From Aquabacterium sp. J223 (GTDB taxonomy: Bacteria; Pseudomonadota; Gammaproteobacteria; Burkholderiales; Burkholderiaceae_C): 64,000 bases of DNA. The DNA is taken from NCBI RefSeq assembly GCF_024666615.1, contig NZ_CP088297.1, positions 2,170,001 to 2,234,000 of the forward strand. Direction: 5' to 3'. Below are positions 41,009 through 51,098 of the stretch, piece after piece. Position 1 is the first letter of the stretch. Every line of letters starts with the position of its first letter. The notes under the pieces were generated by a model. The model made no database searches, had not been told where the DNA came from, and was given only the letters and a program-made list of their open reading frames with translations. The translations under genes were made by a program, and so were the position numbers.

Positions 41009-41265
41009 CGGCGGGCCTCGTCGTCGGGCGTCGGCGTGGGCGGCGTCTGCAGCGCGGCCGCGATGCGCGGTTCGGCATCGGGGGGCAGCCGCTCGAGCAG
41101 CGCGTCGATGCGGGCGCGGGCGGCGGCCAGCCGGGAGCGCAGGCTTTCGCGTTCGGCGCTCACGCTCTCCAACTGCTGGGCCAGCAGGACGTTGGTGCGC
41201 CGCAATTCGGCATGGCGCAGCAGCAGCCGCTCCACCCGCTCGGCAAGGTCTTCGATCTTCGACAT
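41005..41265 (-). CDS. ZapB-like / TIGR02449 family coiled-coil protein
   Basis: An 86-residue protein that is almost wholly a coiled coil: MSKIEDLAERVERLLLRHAELRRTN with regular leucines, then an acidic/proline tail. It resembles the DUF904/ZapB-like small proteins found just upstream of zapA in many proteobacteria. A cell-division role is inferred from this coupling (4-bp overlap with zapA). Confidence 0.8.
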   Translation of the reverse strand: MSKIEDLAERVERLLLRHAELRRTNVLLAQQLESVSAERESLRSRLAAARARIDALLERLPPDAEPRIAAALQTPPTPTPDDEARR

Positions 41266-41335
41266 GCTGGGTGGCGGTCGTCCGACGAGGTCGGCGGATT
41301 GTAGGCCGCGGTCCTGCGGCGGCCGCCGTGGCGGC

Positions 41336-41983
41336 TCAGGGCGTCGGCGGCGCTTCCACCAGCGGAAAGCTGTCGCACCAGCGGCTGACGGCGCAGTCCA
41401 GGCAACGCGGTCGGCGGGCCTGGCAGACGTAGCGGCCGTGCAGGATGAGCCAGTGGTGGGCGTCCTGCCGGTAGGCCTGCGGCACGCGGTCGAGCAGGCG
41501 CAGTTCCACCGCCAGCGGCGTGCGGCCGGGCGCCAGGCCGGTGCGGTTGGCGACGCGGAAGATGTGCGTGTCCACCGCCATCGTCGGCTCGCCGAACGCG
41601 ACGTTGAGCACCACGTTGGCCGTCTTGCGGCCGACGCCGGGCAGCGCTTCCAGCGCCTCGCGATGGCGCGGCACCTCGCCGCCGTGCTGCTCGAGCAGGA
41701 GGCGGCAGGTGGCGAGCAGGTTCTTCGCCTTGGTGCGGTACAGCCCGATGGTGCGGATGTGTTCGGCGATCGCGGCCTCGCCGAGGGCGATCAGCCCGGC
41801 CGGCGTGTTGGCCACGGGGAACAGCCGGCGGGTTGCCTTGTTCACCCCGGCATCGGTGGCCTGCGCCGACAGCAGCACCGCGACCAGCAGCTCGAAGACG
41901 CTGCTGTACTCGAGCTCGGCCCGTGGCTCGGGGTTGGCCGCCCGAAGCGCGGCGAAAAAGGGGTCGACGTCCTGGTCGCGCAC
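41336..41983 (-). CDS. nth: Endonuclease III
   Basis: DNA glycosylase/AP lyase for oxidised pyrimidines. The protein is 215 residues. The helix-hairpin-helix segment is LPGVGRKTANVVLN, with the catalytic Lys in GRKTAN and the Asp in MAVDTHIFRV. The C-terminal [4Fe-4S] site is CQARRPRCLDCAVSRWC (C-x6-C-x2-C-x5-C). GTG at 41983 is the best start, 25 bp after the rsxB stop. The upstream frame is a shadow of rsxB. The rsxB-nth link also occurs in gammaproteobacteria. Confidence 0.93.
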   Translation of the reverse strand: MRDQDVDPFFAALRAANPEPRAELEYSSVFELLVAVLLSAQATDAGVNKATRRLFPVANTPAGLIALGEAAIAEHIRTIGLYRTKAKNLLATCRLLLEQHGGEVPRHREALEALPGVGRKTANVVLNVAFGEPTMAVDTHIFRVANRTGLAPGRTPLAVELRLLDRVPQAYRQDAHHWLILHGRYVCQARRPRCLDCAVSRWCDSFPLVEAPPTP

Positions 41984-42008
41984 CGGCGGAGGTGGGCCCG
42001 GGGCGGGC

Positions 42009-42704
42009 TCAGACGGCCTGCGTCCGCCGGGCGCGGGCGTTCGCCAGCGCCTGGGCCAGCAGGCGCTGCGGGCGATGGTCGGCGCCGCCGGCCGGTGCCG
42101 GCGAGGGGGTGACCGTTGGCACGCCCGAGGCGGCATCCGCCGGCGTGGCCGCGTCGGGCGGCGCGTCACCCGCTGTGGCCGCCATGCCGGCGATCCCCTC
42201 CCGCCGGGCCTGGTGCGCGCGGTAGCGCTGCCGGGCCTGTTCCGCCTGCCAGGGTTGCCAGGCGGCCCAGCCGGTGCGCGCGGGTTCGGTGGTGTCGAGC
42301 CGGATGCAGTCCACCGGGCACGGCGGCAGGCACAGCGCGCAGCCGGTGCAATGGGCGGCGACGACCTGGTGCATGCGCTTCGGCGCGCCGACGATGGCGT
42401 CCACCGGACAGGCGTCAAGGCACAGCGTGCAGCCGATGCAGTCGGCCTCGGCGATGCGGGCGACGCGCAGCGGGCCCTCGTCCCCGCAGTCGGGGTCAAG
42501 CGGCAGCACGGAGCGGCCGGTCAGGGCTGCCAGCCGCGCGACGCCTTCCGCGCCCCCGGGAGGACAGCGGTTGATCGCCGCCGAGCCGTGCGCCATGGCC
42601 TCGGCATAACGGCGGCAGTCCGGGTAGCCGCAGCGCGTGCACTGCGTCTGCGGCAGGCTGGCGTCGAGCGCGTCGGCGAGCGAATCGGCGAGCGGCGGTG
42701 GCAT
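42009..42704 (-). CDS. rsxB: RnfB/RsxB-type iron-sulfur ferredoxin
   Basis: A 231-residue electron-transfer protein. The N-terminal Fe-S domain has [12 protein letters not shown] and a later INRCPPGG. Two 4Fe-4S ferredoxin motifs follow: [15 protein letters not shown] and [15 protein letters not shown] long Ala/Pro-rich C-terminal tail comes after. It lacks the N-terminal membrane segment of canonical RnfB, and no other rnf/rsx genes are adjacent, so it is a stand-alone soluble form whose partner is unknown. Confidence 0.88.
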   Translation of the reverse strand: MPPPLADSLADALDASLPQTQCTRCGYPDCRRYAEAMAHGSAAINRCPPGGAEGVARLAALTGRSVLPLDPDCGDEGPLRVARIAEADCIGCTLCLDACPVDAIVGAPKRMHQVVAAHCTGCALCLPPCPVDCIRLDTTEPARTGWAAWQPWQAEQARQRYRAHQARREGIAGMAATAGDAPPDAATPADAASGVPTVTPSPAPAGGADHRPQRLLAQALANARARRTQAV

Positions 42705-42729
42705 CCGACCCTGCGGCTGGCGTGGCGCG

Positions 42730-44040
42730 TCAGCGTGCCGGCCGCGCCGCCACCGCTTCCGCGCTGGCGCCGGTGGCCCGGCCGTGGCGCTCGGCGACGG
42801 TACCGTCGAAACGGGCGATGAACTGGCGCACCTCGGGGTAGACCTTCTCGCGCCAGCGGCGGCCGGAGAAGATCCCGTAGTGGCCGGCGCCCTCGACGTC
42901 GTAGTGGAACTGACGCTCCGGCGGGATGCCGGTGCACAGGCCGTGCGCGGCCTTCGTCTGGCCGGCGCCCGAGATGTCGTCCAGTTCGCCTTCGATGGTC
43001 AGCAGCGCCGTCTGGCGGATGTCCTGTGGCCGCACCAGCTGGCCGTCGACCTGCCAGGTGCCGTTGACCAGCGCGAAGTCCTGGAAGACGGTCTTGATGG
43101 TGTCCAGGTAGTACTCGGCCGGCATGTCGAGCACCGCGTTGTACTCGTCGTAGAACTGACGGTGGGCTTCGACGCTTTCTTCGTCACCCCTCACCAGGTC
43201 GAGGAAGTAGTCGTAGTGCGAGCTGAGGTGCCGGTCGGGGTTCATCGCCACGAAACCGGTGTGCTGCAGGAAGCCGGGGTACACCGCGCGACCGGAGCCC
43301 GGGTAGTTCTGCGGCACGCGGTAGATGACGTTGTTCTCGAACCACTCGTAGCTCTTGTTCATCGCCAGGTTGTTGACCGCGGTGGGCGACCGGCGGGCGT
43401 CGATCGGGCCGCCCATCATGGTCATCGTGCGCGGCAGCGGTTCGCCTGCACTGGCCATCAGCGAGACCGCGGCCAGCACCGGCACGGTCGGCTGGCACAC
43501 CGACATGACGTGCACATCGGGCCCGATGTGGCGGATGAACTCCTGCACGTAACGCACGTAGTCGTTGAGGTGGAAGGGCCCTGCGCTCACCGGCACCATG
43601 CGGGCATCGGTCCAGTCGGTGATGTAGACCTTGTGGTCCTGCAGCAGGCTGCGCACGGTGTCGCGCAGCAGCGTGGCGTGGTGGCCGGACAGCGGCGCCA
43701 CCACCAGCACGGTGGGCTGCTGCTTCATGCGCGACAGCGCGTCCAGGTCGTCGGTGAAGCGCTTGAAGCGCAACAAGCGGCAGAACGGCTTCTCCAGCGC
43801 CACCTGTTCCTGCACCGCGACCTCGACGCCGCCGCATTGCGCGGTCTGGATGCCGAACTCCGGCTTCTCGTATTCCTTCGCCAGCCGGTGCACCAGGTCG
43901 AAGCCGGCCGACATCCGGTCGGCCAGCGGCGCTTGGGCGAAGGGCGACAGGGGGTGGCTGTACAGCTTGGCGGAGGCGCGGGCGAACTCGGCGAACGGGG
44001 CCGTCAATGCACGCTGGGTCTCGTAGATCTGGTAAAGCAT
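42730..44040 (-). CDS. phaZ: Intracellular polyhydroxybutyrate depolymerase
   Basis: Mobilises stored PHB granules. The protein is 436 residues and very like Cupriavidus PhaZ1. The catalytic Cys is in [12 protein letters not shown], the Asp in [13 protein letters not shown] and the His in [13 protein letters not shown]. The start is [12 protein letters not shown] at 44040; ATG 44046 (MAMLYQ) is equally usable. It gives the cell the degradation side of the PHB cycle opposite the phaCAB genes at the other end of the window. Downstream is rsxB. Confidence 0.95.
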   Translation of the reverse strand: MLYQIYETQRALTAPFAEFARASAKLYSHPLSPFAQAPLADRMSAGFDLVHRLAKEYEKPEFGIQTAQCGGVEVAVQEQVALEKPFCRLLRFKRFTDDLDALSRMKQQPTVLVVAPLSGHHATLLRDTVRSLLQDHKVYITDWTDARMVPVSAGPFHLNDYVRYVQEFIRHIGPDVHVMSVCQPTVPVLAAVSLMASAGEPLPRTMTMMGGPIDARRSPTAVNNLAMNKSYEWFENNVIYRVPQNYPGSGRAVYPGFLQHTGFVAMNPDRHLSSHYDYFLDLVRGDEESVEAHRQFYDEYNAVLDMPAEYYLDTIKTVFQDFALVNGTWQVDGQLVRPQDIRQTALLTIEGELDDISGAGQTKAAHGLCTGIPPERQFHYDVEGAGHYGIFSGRRWREKVYPEVRQFIARFDGTVAERHGRATGASAEAVAARPAR

Positions 44041-44163
44041 GGCCATGCCCTCGGAATGCGATGAACACGCCAGCCGAGCCGGCGTGTGAAGCCGCACCCA
44101 TGGTGCGGCGCAACATCCTCAATGGTGCACTGGGCGTGCCCGCCAGCAACCCGCAAAAACCAC

Positions 44164-44192
44164 AGAAAAAATGCAGATCTGTCGCCGATCTG
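44164..44192 (-). terminator. Intrinsic terminator after tyrB
   Basis: On the minus strand CAGATC-GGCGACA-GATCTG is followed by CATTTTTTC. It lies 23 bp after the tyrB stop. An overlapping alternative stem CTGTCGCC...GGCGACAG (44179-44207) could compete. It separates tyrB from phaZ. Confidence 0.75.
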
Positions 44193-44215
44193 TCACGTTG
44201 GCGACAGTGTGGACG

Positions 44216-45418
44216 TCACACGACCTTGGCGATCGACTGAACCACGTGGTCGATGTTGTGGTCGTTGAGCGCCGCCACGCAGATGCGGCCGGAGTCCACC
44301 CCATAGACACCGAACTCGCTGCGCAGGCGCTGCATCTGCGCGGCGCTCAGGCCTGAATAGCTGAACATGCCCTGCTGCCGGGTGATGAAGCCGAAATCGC
44401 CGGGGACGCCCGCGTCGGTCAGCTTGGCGACGAACGCCTGCCGCATGGCGCGGATGCGCTGCCGCATCCCGGCCAGTTCCTCCTCCCACATCGCCCGCAG
44501 GGCCGGCGTGTCCAGCACGGTCGCCACCACTTGGGCCCCGTGCGTCGGCGGGTTGCTGTAGTTGGTGCGGATGACGATCTTGAGCTGGCTCAGCACGCGC
44601 TGGGCTTCTTCCGCGCTGGCGCAGACGACGCTCAGCGCGCCGACGCGTTCGCCGTACAGCGAGAAGCTCTTCGAGAACGAGGTGGAGACGAAGAAGTCGA
44701 TGCCGGCCGCCAGGAACTGCTGCACCGCGGCGCCGTCCTCGGCCAGCCCCACACCGAAGCCCTGGTAGGCCATGTCAAGGAAGGGCACCAGGCGGCCCGA
44801 CGTCACCGCCGCCACCACCTCCGTCCATTGGGCCGGCGTCAGGTCGTAACCCGTGGGGTTGTGGCAGCAGGCGTGCAGCACGACGACGGTGCCGGCAGGG
44901 GCCGCCCGCAGCGCGGCCAGCAGGCCGTCGAAGTGGATGCCCTTCGACTCGGCGTCGTAGTAGGGGTACGTGCCCACCTCGAAGCCGGCGTTGGTGAACA
45001 GCGCCCGGTGGTTCTCCCAACTCGGGTCGCTGATCAGCACCTTGGCGGCCGGGTTCAGCTTCTTCAGGAAATCGGCGCCGATCTTCAGCCCGCCGGTGCC
45101 GCCGATGGCCTGCACGGTGGCGACTCGGCCTTCCTTCAACACGGCGCTGCCGTCGCCGAACACCAGGCGCTGCACCGCCTTGTCATAGGCCGCGATGCCG
45201 TCAATCGGCAGGTAGCCACGGGCCTTCGGCGCCTCCATCAACTGACGCTCGGCCGTCGCCACGCACTTCAACAGCGGCAGGCGACCCTGCTCGTCGTAGT
45301 AGACGCCGACGCCGAGGTTGACCTTCTTGGGGTTGGTGTCGGCCGCGAACTGCTCGTTGAGGCCGAGGATGGGGTCACGCGGGGCGAGTTGGACGGTGTC
45401 GAACAGCGACATGGGCAT
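44216..45418 (-). CDS. tyrB: Aromatic amino acid aminotransferase
   Basis: Class I PLP-dependent aminotransferase, 400 residues. Features are [42 protein letters not shown], the PLP-binding Lys in [16 protein letters not shown], and [10 protein letters not shown]. It interconverts aromatic amino acids or aspartate with their 2-oxo acids; aspartate versus aromatic preference is not certain from sequence. The start is 45418 ([20 protein letters not shown]) or two codons later. Divergent from uvrB across 145 bp. Confidence 0.92.
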   Translation of the reverse strand: MPMSLFDTVQLAPRDPILGLNEQFAADTNPKKVNLGVGVYYDEQGRLPLLKCVATAERQLMEAPKARGYLPIDGIAAYDKAVQRLVFGDGSAVLKEGRVATVQAIGGTGGLKIGADFLKKLNPAAKVLISDPSWENHRALFTNAGFEVGTYPYYDAESKGIHFDGLLAALRAAPAGTVVVLHACCHNPTGYDLTPAQWTEVVAAVTSGRLVPFLDMAYQGFGVGLAEDGAAVQQFLAAGIDFFVSTSFSKSFSLYGERVGALSVVCASAEEAQRVLSQLKIVIRTNYSNPPTHGAQVVATVLDTPALRAMWEEELAGMRQRIRAMRQAFVAKLTDAGVPGDFGFITRQQGMFSYSGLSAAQMQRLRSEFGVYGVDSGRICVAALNDHNIDHVVQSIAKVV

Positions 45419-45563
45419 TTCCGGGAAGTCGGGGAGGGCGGCCGGGGAACGGTCCGAGGCACCGGGCAGCGCTCGGGTACGCTGCAGGGTTGGCCGCGAT
45501 CGCGACGCGACGGCGGCACCCGGCCGGGCCGGGATTCTAAGTGGTCACTTCACAACCCCTGGC

Positions 45564-47687
45564 ATGTCGTCGAACCCCGTCCCCATCTCCCCACCTGCCG
45601 CAGAGGCGGGCGCCGCGACACCGGTCGAGGGCAGCTTCGTCGGCTTCCCCGGGTCGCCGTTCCAGCTTTTCCAGCCCTATCCGCCGGCGGGCGACCAGCC
45701 CGCCGCGATCGACCAGCTGGTCGAGGGCGTGCAGGACGGCCTGAGCTACCAGACGCTGCTCGGCGTCACCGGCTCCGGCAAGACCTTCACCATGGCCAAC
45801 GTCATCGCCCGGCTGGGCCGCCCGGCCATCGTCTTCGCGCCGAACAAGACGCTGGCGGCGCAGCTCTACAGCGAGTTCCGCGAGTTCTTCCCCAAGAACG
45901 CGGTCGAGTACTTCGTCAGCTACTACGACTACTACCAGCCCGAGGCCTACGTCCCGCAGCGAGACCTGTTCATCGAGAAGGACAGCTCGATCAACGAGCA
46001 CATCGAGCAGATGCGGCTGTCGGCCACCAAGAGCATCCTCGAGCGGCGCGACGTCGTGATCGTCGCTTCGGTCAGCGCGATCTACGGCATCGGCAAGCCG
46101 GAGGACTACACCCAGATGCGGCTGATCGTGCGCGTCGGCGACAAGCTGAGCCAGCGCGACCTCATCGCGCAGTTGGTCCGCATGCAATACACCCGCAACG
46201 AGGTGGACTTCGGCCGCGGCAGTTTCCGCGTGCGCGGCGACACCATCGACGTCTTTCCGGCCGAGCACTCCGAACTCGCGCTGCGCATTGAGTTGTTCGA
46301 CGACGAGATCGAGAGCCTGTCGCTGCTCGACCCGCTGACGGGCCGGGTGCGGCAGAAGGTGCCTCGGTTCGTGGTCTACCCTTCCAGCCACTACGTGACG
46401 CCGCGCGAGCAGGTGCTGCGCGCCATCGACGGCATCAAGACCGAGCTGCGCGAGCGGCTGGACGAACTGGTCAAGGCCGGCAAGCTGGTCGAGGCCCAGC
46501 GCTTGGAGCAGCGCACCCGCTTCGACCTGGAGATGCTGCAGGAGGTGGGCCACTGCAAGGGCATCGAGAACTACACCCGGCACCTGTCCGGCGCGGCGCC
46601 GGGCGATCCGCCGCCGACGCTGGTCGACTACCTGCCGGCCGACGCGCTGATGTTCCTGGACGAGAGCCATGTGCTCATCGGCCAGTTGGGCGGCATGTTC
46701 AACGGCGACCGCGCCCGCAAGACGGTGCTGGTGGAGTACGGGTTCCGCCTGCCGTCGGCGCTGGACAACCGGCCGCTGAAGTTCGAGGAGTTCGAGCGCA
46801 AGATGCGGCAGGCCGTCTTCGTCACCGCCACGCCGGCCGACTACGAGAAGCAGCACGCCGGCCAGGTGGTGGAGCAGGTGGTGCGGCCCACCGGCCTGGT
46901 CGACCCGCAGGTGGAGGTGCGGCCCGCCGCCCACCAGGTGGACGACGTGCTGCAGGAGATCCGCGAGCGGGTGGACGTCGGCGAGCGGGTGCTGATCACC
47001 ACGCTGACCAAGCGCATGGCCGAGCAGCTCACCGACTACCTCAGCGACAACGGCGTCAAGGTGCGCTACCTGCACTCGGACATCGACACCGTGGAGCGGG
47101 TGGAAATCATCCGCGACCTCCGGCTGGGCCAGTTCGACGTGCTGGTGGGCATCAACCTGCTGCGCGAGGGGCTCGACATCCCGGAGGTGTCGTTGGTCGC
47201 CATCCTCGACGCCGACAAGGAGGGCTTCCTGCGTGCCGAGCGCAGCCTGGTGCAGACCATCGGCCGGGCGGCCCGCAACGTCAACGGCAAGGCCATCCTG
47301 TACGGCGACAGGGTGACCGACTCGATGCGTCGTGCCATCGACGAGACGGAGCGGCGGCGCGCCAAGCAGATCGCGCACAACCTGGCCGAAGGCATCACGC
47401 CGCGCAGCGTGAAGAAGCAGGTCCGGGAGATGATCGATGGCGTGGTCAGCCAGCAGGACGACCGGGCCAAGCTGCGCTCGAACGAGCCGGAGGCCGGGGA
47501 GGCGCTGTCCGAGAAGGACCTGGGCAAGCGCATCAAGCAGCTCGAGCGGCAGATGCTCGAGCACGCCAAGAACCTGGAATTCGAGAAGGCGGCGCGCACG
47601 CGCGACCAATTGGCGCTGTTGCGGGAACAAGCGTTCGGCGCGGCGGTCCATGACAACGTGGTGCCGCTGTCAGGCAAGGCCGCTTGA
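45564..47687 (+). CDS. uvrB: Excinuclease ABC subunit UvrB
   Basis: Damage-verifying helicase of nucleotide excision repair. The protein is 707 residues. Walker A is [13 protein letters not shown], the beta-hairpin is [12 protein letters not shown], motif II is DESHV, and the helicase C-domain has [15 protein letters not shown] and IGRAARN. The UvrC-binding UVR domain is at the C-terminus ([25 protein letters not shown]). ATG 45564 is chosen; an in-frame extension upstream is not family-like. No LexA box was seen in the 145-bp divergent region. Confidence 0.97.
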   Translation: MSSNPVPISPPAAEAGAATPVEGSFVGFPGSPFQLFQPYPPAGDQPAAIDQLVEGVQDGLSYQTLLGVTGSGKTFTMANVIARLGRPAIVFAPNKTLAAQLYSEFREFFPKNAVEYFVSYYDYYQPEAYVPQRDLFIEKDSSINEHIEQMRLSATKSILERRDVVIVASVSAIYGIGKPEDYTQMRLIVRVGDKLSQRDLIAQLVRMQYTRNEVDFGRGSFRVRGDTIDVFPAEHSELALRIELFDDEIESLSLLDPLTGRVRQKVPRFVVYPSSHYVTPREQVLRAIDGIKTELRERLDELVKAGKLVEAQRLEQRTRFDLEMLQEVGHCKGIENYTRHLSGAAPGDPPPTLVDYLPADALMFLDESHVLIGQLGGMFNGDRARKTVLVEYGFRLPSALDNRPLKFEEFERKMRQAVFVTATPADYEKQHAGQVVEQVVRPTGLVDPQVEVRPAAHQVDDVLQEIRERVDVGERVLITTLTKRMAEQLTDYLSDNGVKVRYLHSDIDTVERVEIIRDLRLGQFDVLVGINLLREGLDIPEVSLVAILDADKEGFLRAERSLVQTIGRAARNVNGKAILYGDRVTDSMRRAIDETERRRAKQIAHNLAEGITPRSVKKQVREMIDGVVSQQDDRAKLRSNEPEAGEALSEKDLGKRIKQLERQMLEHAKNLEFEKAARTRDQLALLREQAFGAAVHDNVVPLSGKAA

Positions 47688-47749
47688 AATCCCTCGCTGC
47701 CACGGGGGAACTTCTCCGCAGATGACCGACCGAATCAGTCGGCTTCATC

Positions 47750-47782
47750 TATAATCGAGCGAAACACTCGGGATTATTCGAG
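47750..47782 (+). promoter_or_regulatory. iscR operon promoter with inverted-repeat elements
   Basis: A consensus TATAAT -10 lies at 47750-47755, about 123 bp upstream of iscR. It is followed by CGAG (47756-47759), CTCG (47767-47770) and CGAG (47779-47782), forming two overlapping inverted repeats. This is the expected place for [2Fe-2S]-IscR autorepression, but the match to the known type 1 IscR site is only partial. Confidence 0.5.
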
Positions 47783-47877
47783 GGTTTTCCCCGGTTACCG
47801 CCGGATCCAAGCCGGAATGACAGCCGTATCACCAGAGGTCGTCATGTTTCGGCACGCCGCGAGGCAAAGGAGAAGAG

Positions 47878-48411
47878 ATGCGTCTCACCACCAAAGGCCG
47901 CTTTGCGGTCACCGCGATGATCGATTTGGCGCTGAGGTCGCACAACGGCCCCGTGGCGCTTGCCGCCATCAGCCAGCGCCAGCAGATCTCGCTGTCCTAC
48001 CTGGAGCAGCTGTTCGGCAAGCTGCGCCGGCATGAGCTGGTCGAAAGCACCCGCGGGCCGGGCGGCGGTTACTCGCTAGGCCGCAAGGCGGAGGACATCA
48101 CCGTCGCTGACATCATCGTCGCCGTGGACGAGGCGCTGGACGCCACCGGTTGCGGCGGCAAGGAAAACTGCATGGGCGACGACGCCGGCCGCTGCATGAC
48201 GCACGACCTGTGGACCAGCCTGAACAACAAGATGATCGAGTACCTGGATTCCATCTCGCTGAAGAAGCTGGTGGACGACCAGTTGGCCAAAGGCATCTCG
48301 GTGGAGGAGGCGCCGGTCAAGCGCGCCATCTCCAGCCAGCCGGTGGTCAAGCCGATCAAGGTGACCGCGCCCAACTCGGTCTTCGCCCTCGGCAACGCGT
48401 TCTCGAAGTAG
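47878..48411 (+). CDS. iscR: Fe-S cluster assembly transcriptional regulator IscR
   Basis: A 177-residue Rrf2-family repressor. The winged helix is at MRLTTKGRFAVTAMIDLALRS, with a recognition region SLSYLEQLFGKLRRHELVESTRGPGGGY. The [2Fe-2S] cysteines are in CGGKENCMGDDAGRC, followed by the liganding His in MTHDLW. First gene of iscR-iscS-iscU-iscA-hscB-hscA-fdx and expected to repress it when cluster supply is sufficient. AAAGGAGAAG precedes the ATG. Confidence 0.96.
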   Translation: MRLTTKGRFAVTAMIDLALRSHNGPVALAAISQRQQISLSYLEQLFGKLRRHELVESTRGPGGGYSLGRKAEDITVADIIVAVDEALDATGCGGKENCMGDDAGRCMTHDLWTSLNNKMIEYLDSISLKKLVDDQLAKGISVEEAPVKRAISSQPVVKPIKVTAPNSVFALGNAFSK

Positions 48412-48489
48412 GGCTGCCCGGCGCCTGCGCGCGCCGGGTGCCGACCCGTTCCCCACGTCGAACTCGCCAGCTTCTGCCAGCACCCCATC

Positions 48490-49711
48490 ATGGACATGAC
48501 CCCGCACTTCCCCATCTACATGGACTACGGCGCGACCACGCCCTGTGATCCGCGGGTGGTCGATGCGATGGTGCCCTGGCTGCGGGAGCACTTCGGCAAC
48601 CCGGCGTCGCGCAGCCACGCCTGGGGCTGGGAGGCGGAAGAGGCGGTGGAAGCGGCCCGCCGCCATGTCGCCGACCTGATCGGCGCGGACCCGCGCGAGA
48701 TCGTGTGGACCTCCGGCGCCACCGAGTCCAACAACCTGGCGATCAAGGGGGCGGCGCAGTTCTACAAGGGCCGCGGCAAGCACCTGATCACCGTCAAGAC
48801 CGAGCACAAGGCGGTGCTCGACCCGATGCGCGAACTGGAGCGCCAGGGCTTCGAGGTGACCTACCTCGACGTGCAGGAGAACGGCCTGCTCGACCTGGAC
48901 CGCTTCAAGGACGCGCTGCGGCCGGACACCATCCTGGCGTCGGTGATGCTGGTCAACAACGAGATCGGCGTGATCCAGGACATCCCCGCCCTCGGCGCGC
49001 TGTGCCGGGAGCGCGGCGTCGTCTTCCACGTCGACGCGGCCCAGGCCACCGGCAAGGTGGCCATCGACCTGCAGACGCTGCCGGTCGACCTGATGAGCCT
49101 GGCCTCGCACAAGACCTACGGTCCCAAGGGCATCGGCGCGCTGTACGTCCGCCGCAAGCCCCGGGTCCGGCTGGAGGCGCAGATGCACGGCGGCGGCCAC
49201 GAGCGCGGCATGCGCTCCGGCACGCTGCCCACGCACCAGATCGTCGGCATGGGCGAGGCCTTCCGCATCGCCAAGGCCGAGATGGGCACCGAGGGCGAGC
49301 GCATCCGCATGCTGCAGCAGCGCCTCGCTGCGCGGCCTGTCGGACATCGAGCAGGTCTTCGTCAACGGCGACCTCGAGCGCCGGGTGCCGCACAACCTCA
49401 ACGTGTCGTTCAACTTCGTCGAGGGCGAGTCGCTGATCATGGGCATCAAGGGCCTGGCGGTTTCATCGGGCTCGGCGTGCACCTCCGCCAGCCTGGAGCC
49501 GAGCTACGTGCTGCGGGCGTTGGGCCGCAGCGACGAACTGGCCCACAGCAGCCTGCGCATCACCATCGGCCGCTTCACCAGCGAGGAAGAGATCGACTAC
49601 GCGGTGAGCACCATCCGCCAGAACGTCGCCAAGCTGCGCGAACTGTCGCCGCTGTGGGAGATGTACAAGGACGGCATCGACATCAGCACGATCCAGTGGT
49701 CGGCCCACTGA
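48490..49711 (+). CDS. iscS: Cysteine desulfurase IscS, frameshift in sequence
   Basis: PLP enzyme that supplies sulfur for Fe-S clusters, thiouridine and thiamine. Seen are [26 protein letters not shown], the PLP Lys in [12 protein letters not shown], and in the downstream frame the active-site Cys in [16 protein letters not shown]. The frame changes between about 49320 and 49350: RMLQQRL is followed by junk, while one frame over [21 protein letters not shown] continues to the stop at 49711. Removing one base gives 406 residues, normal for IscS. The enzyme is normally essential, so a sequence error is likely. The start may be 48490 or 48496. Confidence 0.88.
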
Positions 49712-49741
49712 CCGGACCACGACAAGATTTGGAGAGACACC

Positions 49742-50149
49742 ATGGCTTACAGCGACAAGGTCATCGACCACTACGAGAACCCGCGCAACGTCGGCTCGTT
49801 CGACAAGGGTGACGACACGGTGGGCACCGGCATGGTCGGTGCGCCGGCCTGCGGCGACGTGATGAAACTGCAGATCAAGGTGAACCCGACCACCGGCCTG
49901 ATCGAGGACGCCAAGTTCAAGACCTACGGCTGCGGCTCGGCCATCGCCTCCAGCTCGCTGGTGACCGAATGGGTCAAGGGCAAGAGCCTGGACGAGGCGC
50001 TGACCATCAAGAACACCCACATCGCCGAAGAGCTGGCGCTGCCGCCGGTGAAGATCCACTGCTCCATCCTTGCCGAGGATGCGATCAAGGCCGCCGTCGA
50101 CGACTACAAGGCGAAGAGCGGCGTGGCCGCCGCGGTCGCGGCCAAGTGA
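49742..50149 (+). CDS. iscU: Fe-S cluster scaffold protein IscU
   Basis: A 135-residue scaffold. The three cluster cysteines are in [21 protein letters not shown] and [11 protein letters not shown], and the HscA-recognised LPPVK motif precedes the third Cys. GGAGAG is 9 bp upstream of the ATG. It lies 30 bp after iscS. The stop overlaps a possible GTG start of iscA. Confidence 0.97.
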   Translation: MAYSDKVIDHYENPRNVGSFDKGDDTVGTGMVGAPACGDVMKLQIKVNPTTGLIEDAKFKTYGCGSAIASSSLVTEWVKGKSLDEALTIKNTHIAEELALPPVKIHCSILAEDAIKAAVDDYKAKSGVAAAVAAK

Positions 50150-50154
50150 GCGCG

Positions 50155-50478
50155 ATGGCCGTCACCCTGTCGGAAGCCGCCGCCCGCCACGTCAGCCGCT
50201 ACATCGCCCGGCGCGGCAAGGGCGTCGGCGTGCGGCTGGGCGTGAAGACCACCGGCTGCTCGGGCCTGGCCTACAAGCTGGAGTACGCCGACGAGATCGC
50301 GCCCGAGGACCATGTGTTCGAGGGGCATGGCGTGAAGATCCTGGTCGACCCGAAGAGCCTGCCGTACATCGACGGCACCGAGCTCGACTTCGTGCGCGAA
50401 GGCCTGAACGAGGGCTTCAAGTTCCACAACCCCCGTGAGAAGGACCGCTGCGGCTGCGGCGAGTCGTTCCGGGTCTGA
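50155..50478 (+). CDS. iscA: Iron-sulfur cluster assembly protein IscA
   Basis: A 107-residue A-type carrier. The conserved cysteines are in [13 protein letters not shown] and DRCGCGESF (C...CxC). ATG 50155 ([13 protein letters not shown]) is used. A GTG at 50146 overlapping the iscU stop is an alternative and would indicate translational coupling. Followed by a terminator before hscB. Confidence 0.95.
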   Translation: MAVTLSEAAARHVSRYIARRGKGVGVRLGVKTTGCSGLAYKLEYADEIAPEDHVFEGHGVKILVDPKSLPYIDGTELDFVREGLNEGFKFHNPREKDRCGCGESFRV

Positions 50479-50519
50479 AGGCGTTCGACACCGCGTCGAC
50501 GGCCTTCTCCTCATCACCG

Positions 50520-50551
50520 GGCGCGGCCTCTTTCCGGGGCCGCGCCTTTTT
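50520..50551 (+). terminator. Intrinsic terminator/attenuator between iscA and hscB
   Basis: GGCGCGGCC-tctttccgg-GGCCGCGCC is a perfect 9-bp stem followed by TTTTTC. It starts 42 bp after the iscA stop and ends right at the hscB start region. Since hscBA-fdx lack an obvious new promoter, it probably reduces their expression relative to iscRSUA by partial termination. Confidence 0.85.
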
Positions 50552-50561
50552 CATGGTGGCC

Positions 50562-51092
50562 ATGACCGACGACCTCAAGCTCGACGACGACGACTTCACG
50601 CTGTTCGGCCTGCCCCGGCGCTTCACGCTGGACCCGGCGCAGCTCGAAGAACGGCGGCGCGTGCTGCAGGCGGCGACGCACCCGGACCGCTTCGCCTCGC
50701 AGGGCGCCGCGGCGCAACGCGTGGCCATGCAGTGGGCCGTGCGGGTGAACGAGGCGCACCGGCGGCTGAAGGATCCGGTGGCCCGCGCCGCGCTGCTGTG
50801 CGAGCTGGCCGGCGTGCCGATCGACGCCGAACGCAACACCGCCATGCCGGCCGAGTTCCTGGTGCAGCAGATGGCCTGGCGTGAGGCGCTGGAGGAGGCC
50901 GCTGACGTCCCGGCGGTGGAGGCGCTGGACGACCAGGTGGCCGCCTTCGAGCGCGAGGTGCAGGCCAACATCGCCCGCCTGCTCGACCAACAGGGCGATG
51001 CGCGGGCGGCGGCCGAGCGGGTCAGAGCCCTCATGTTCGTTGCGCGCTTTCGGTCCGATGTCGAGAAGCGCCTCGACGCCCTGGGACAATAG
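50562..51092 (+). CDS. hscB: Fe-S assembly co-chaperone HscB (Hsc20)
   Basis: J-domain co-chaperone that brings IscU to HscA. About 176 residues; the J-domain has the HPD motif in THPDRFASQGAA, and there is a C-terminal three-helix IscU-binding bundle (EFLVQQMAWREALEEAADV). The start is ATG 50562 (MTDDLKLDDDDFTLFGLP); ATG 50553 in the same frame is one base after the terminator T-run. Six bp before hscA. Confidence 0.93.
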   Translation: MTDDLKLDDDDFTLFGLPRRFTLDPAQLEERRRVLQAATHPDRFASQGAAAQRVAMQWAVRVNEAHRRLKDPVARAALLCELAGVPIDAERNTAMPAEFLVQQMAWREALEEAADVPAVEALDDQVAAFEREVQANIARLLDQQGDARAAAERVRALMFVARFRSDVEKRLDALGQ

Positions 51093-51098
51093 AGACCC

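Noticed and set aside
45419-45563. LexA box upstream of uvrB
   Set aside because: No CTGT-N8-ACAG match was found in the divergent region.
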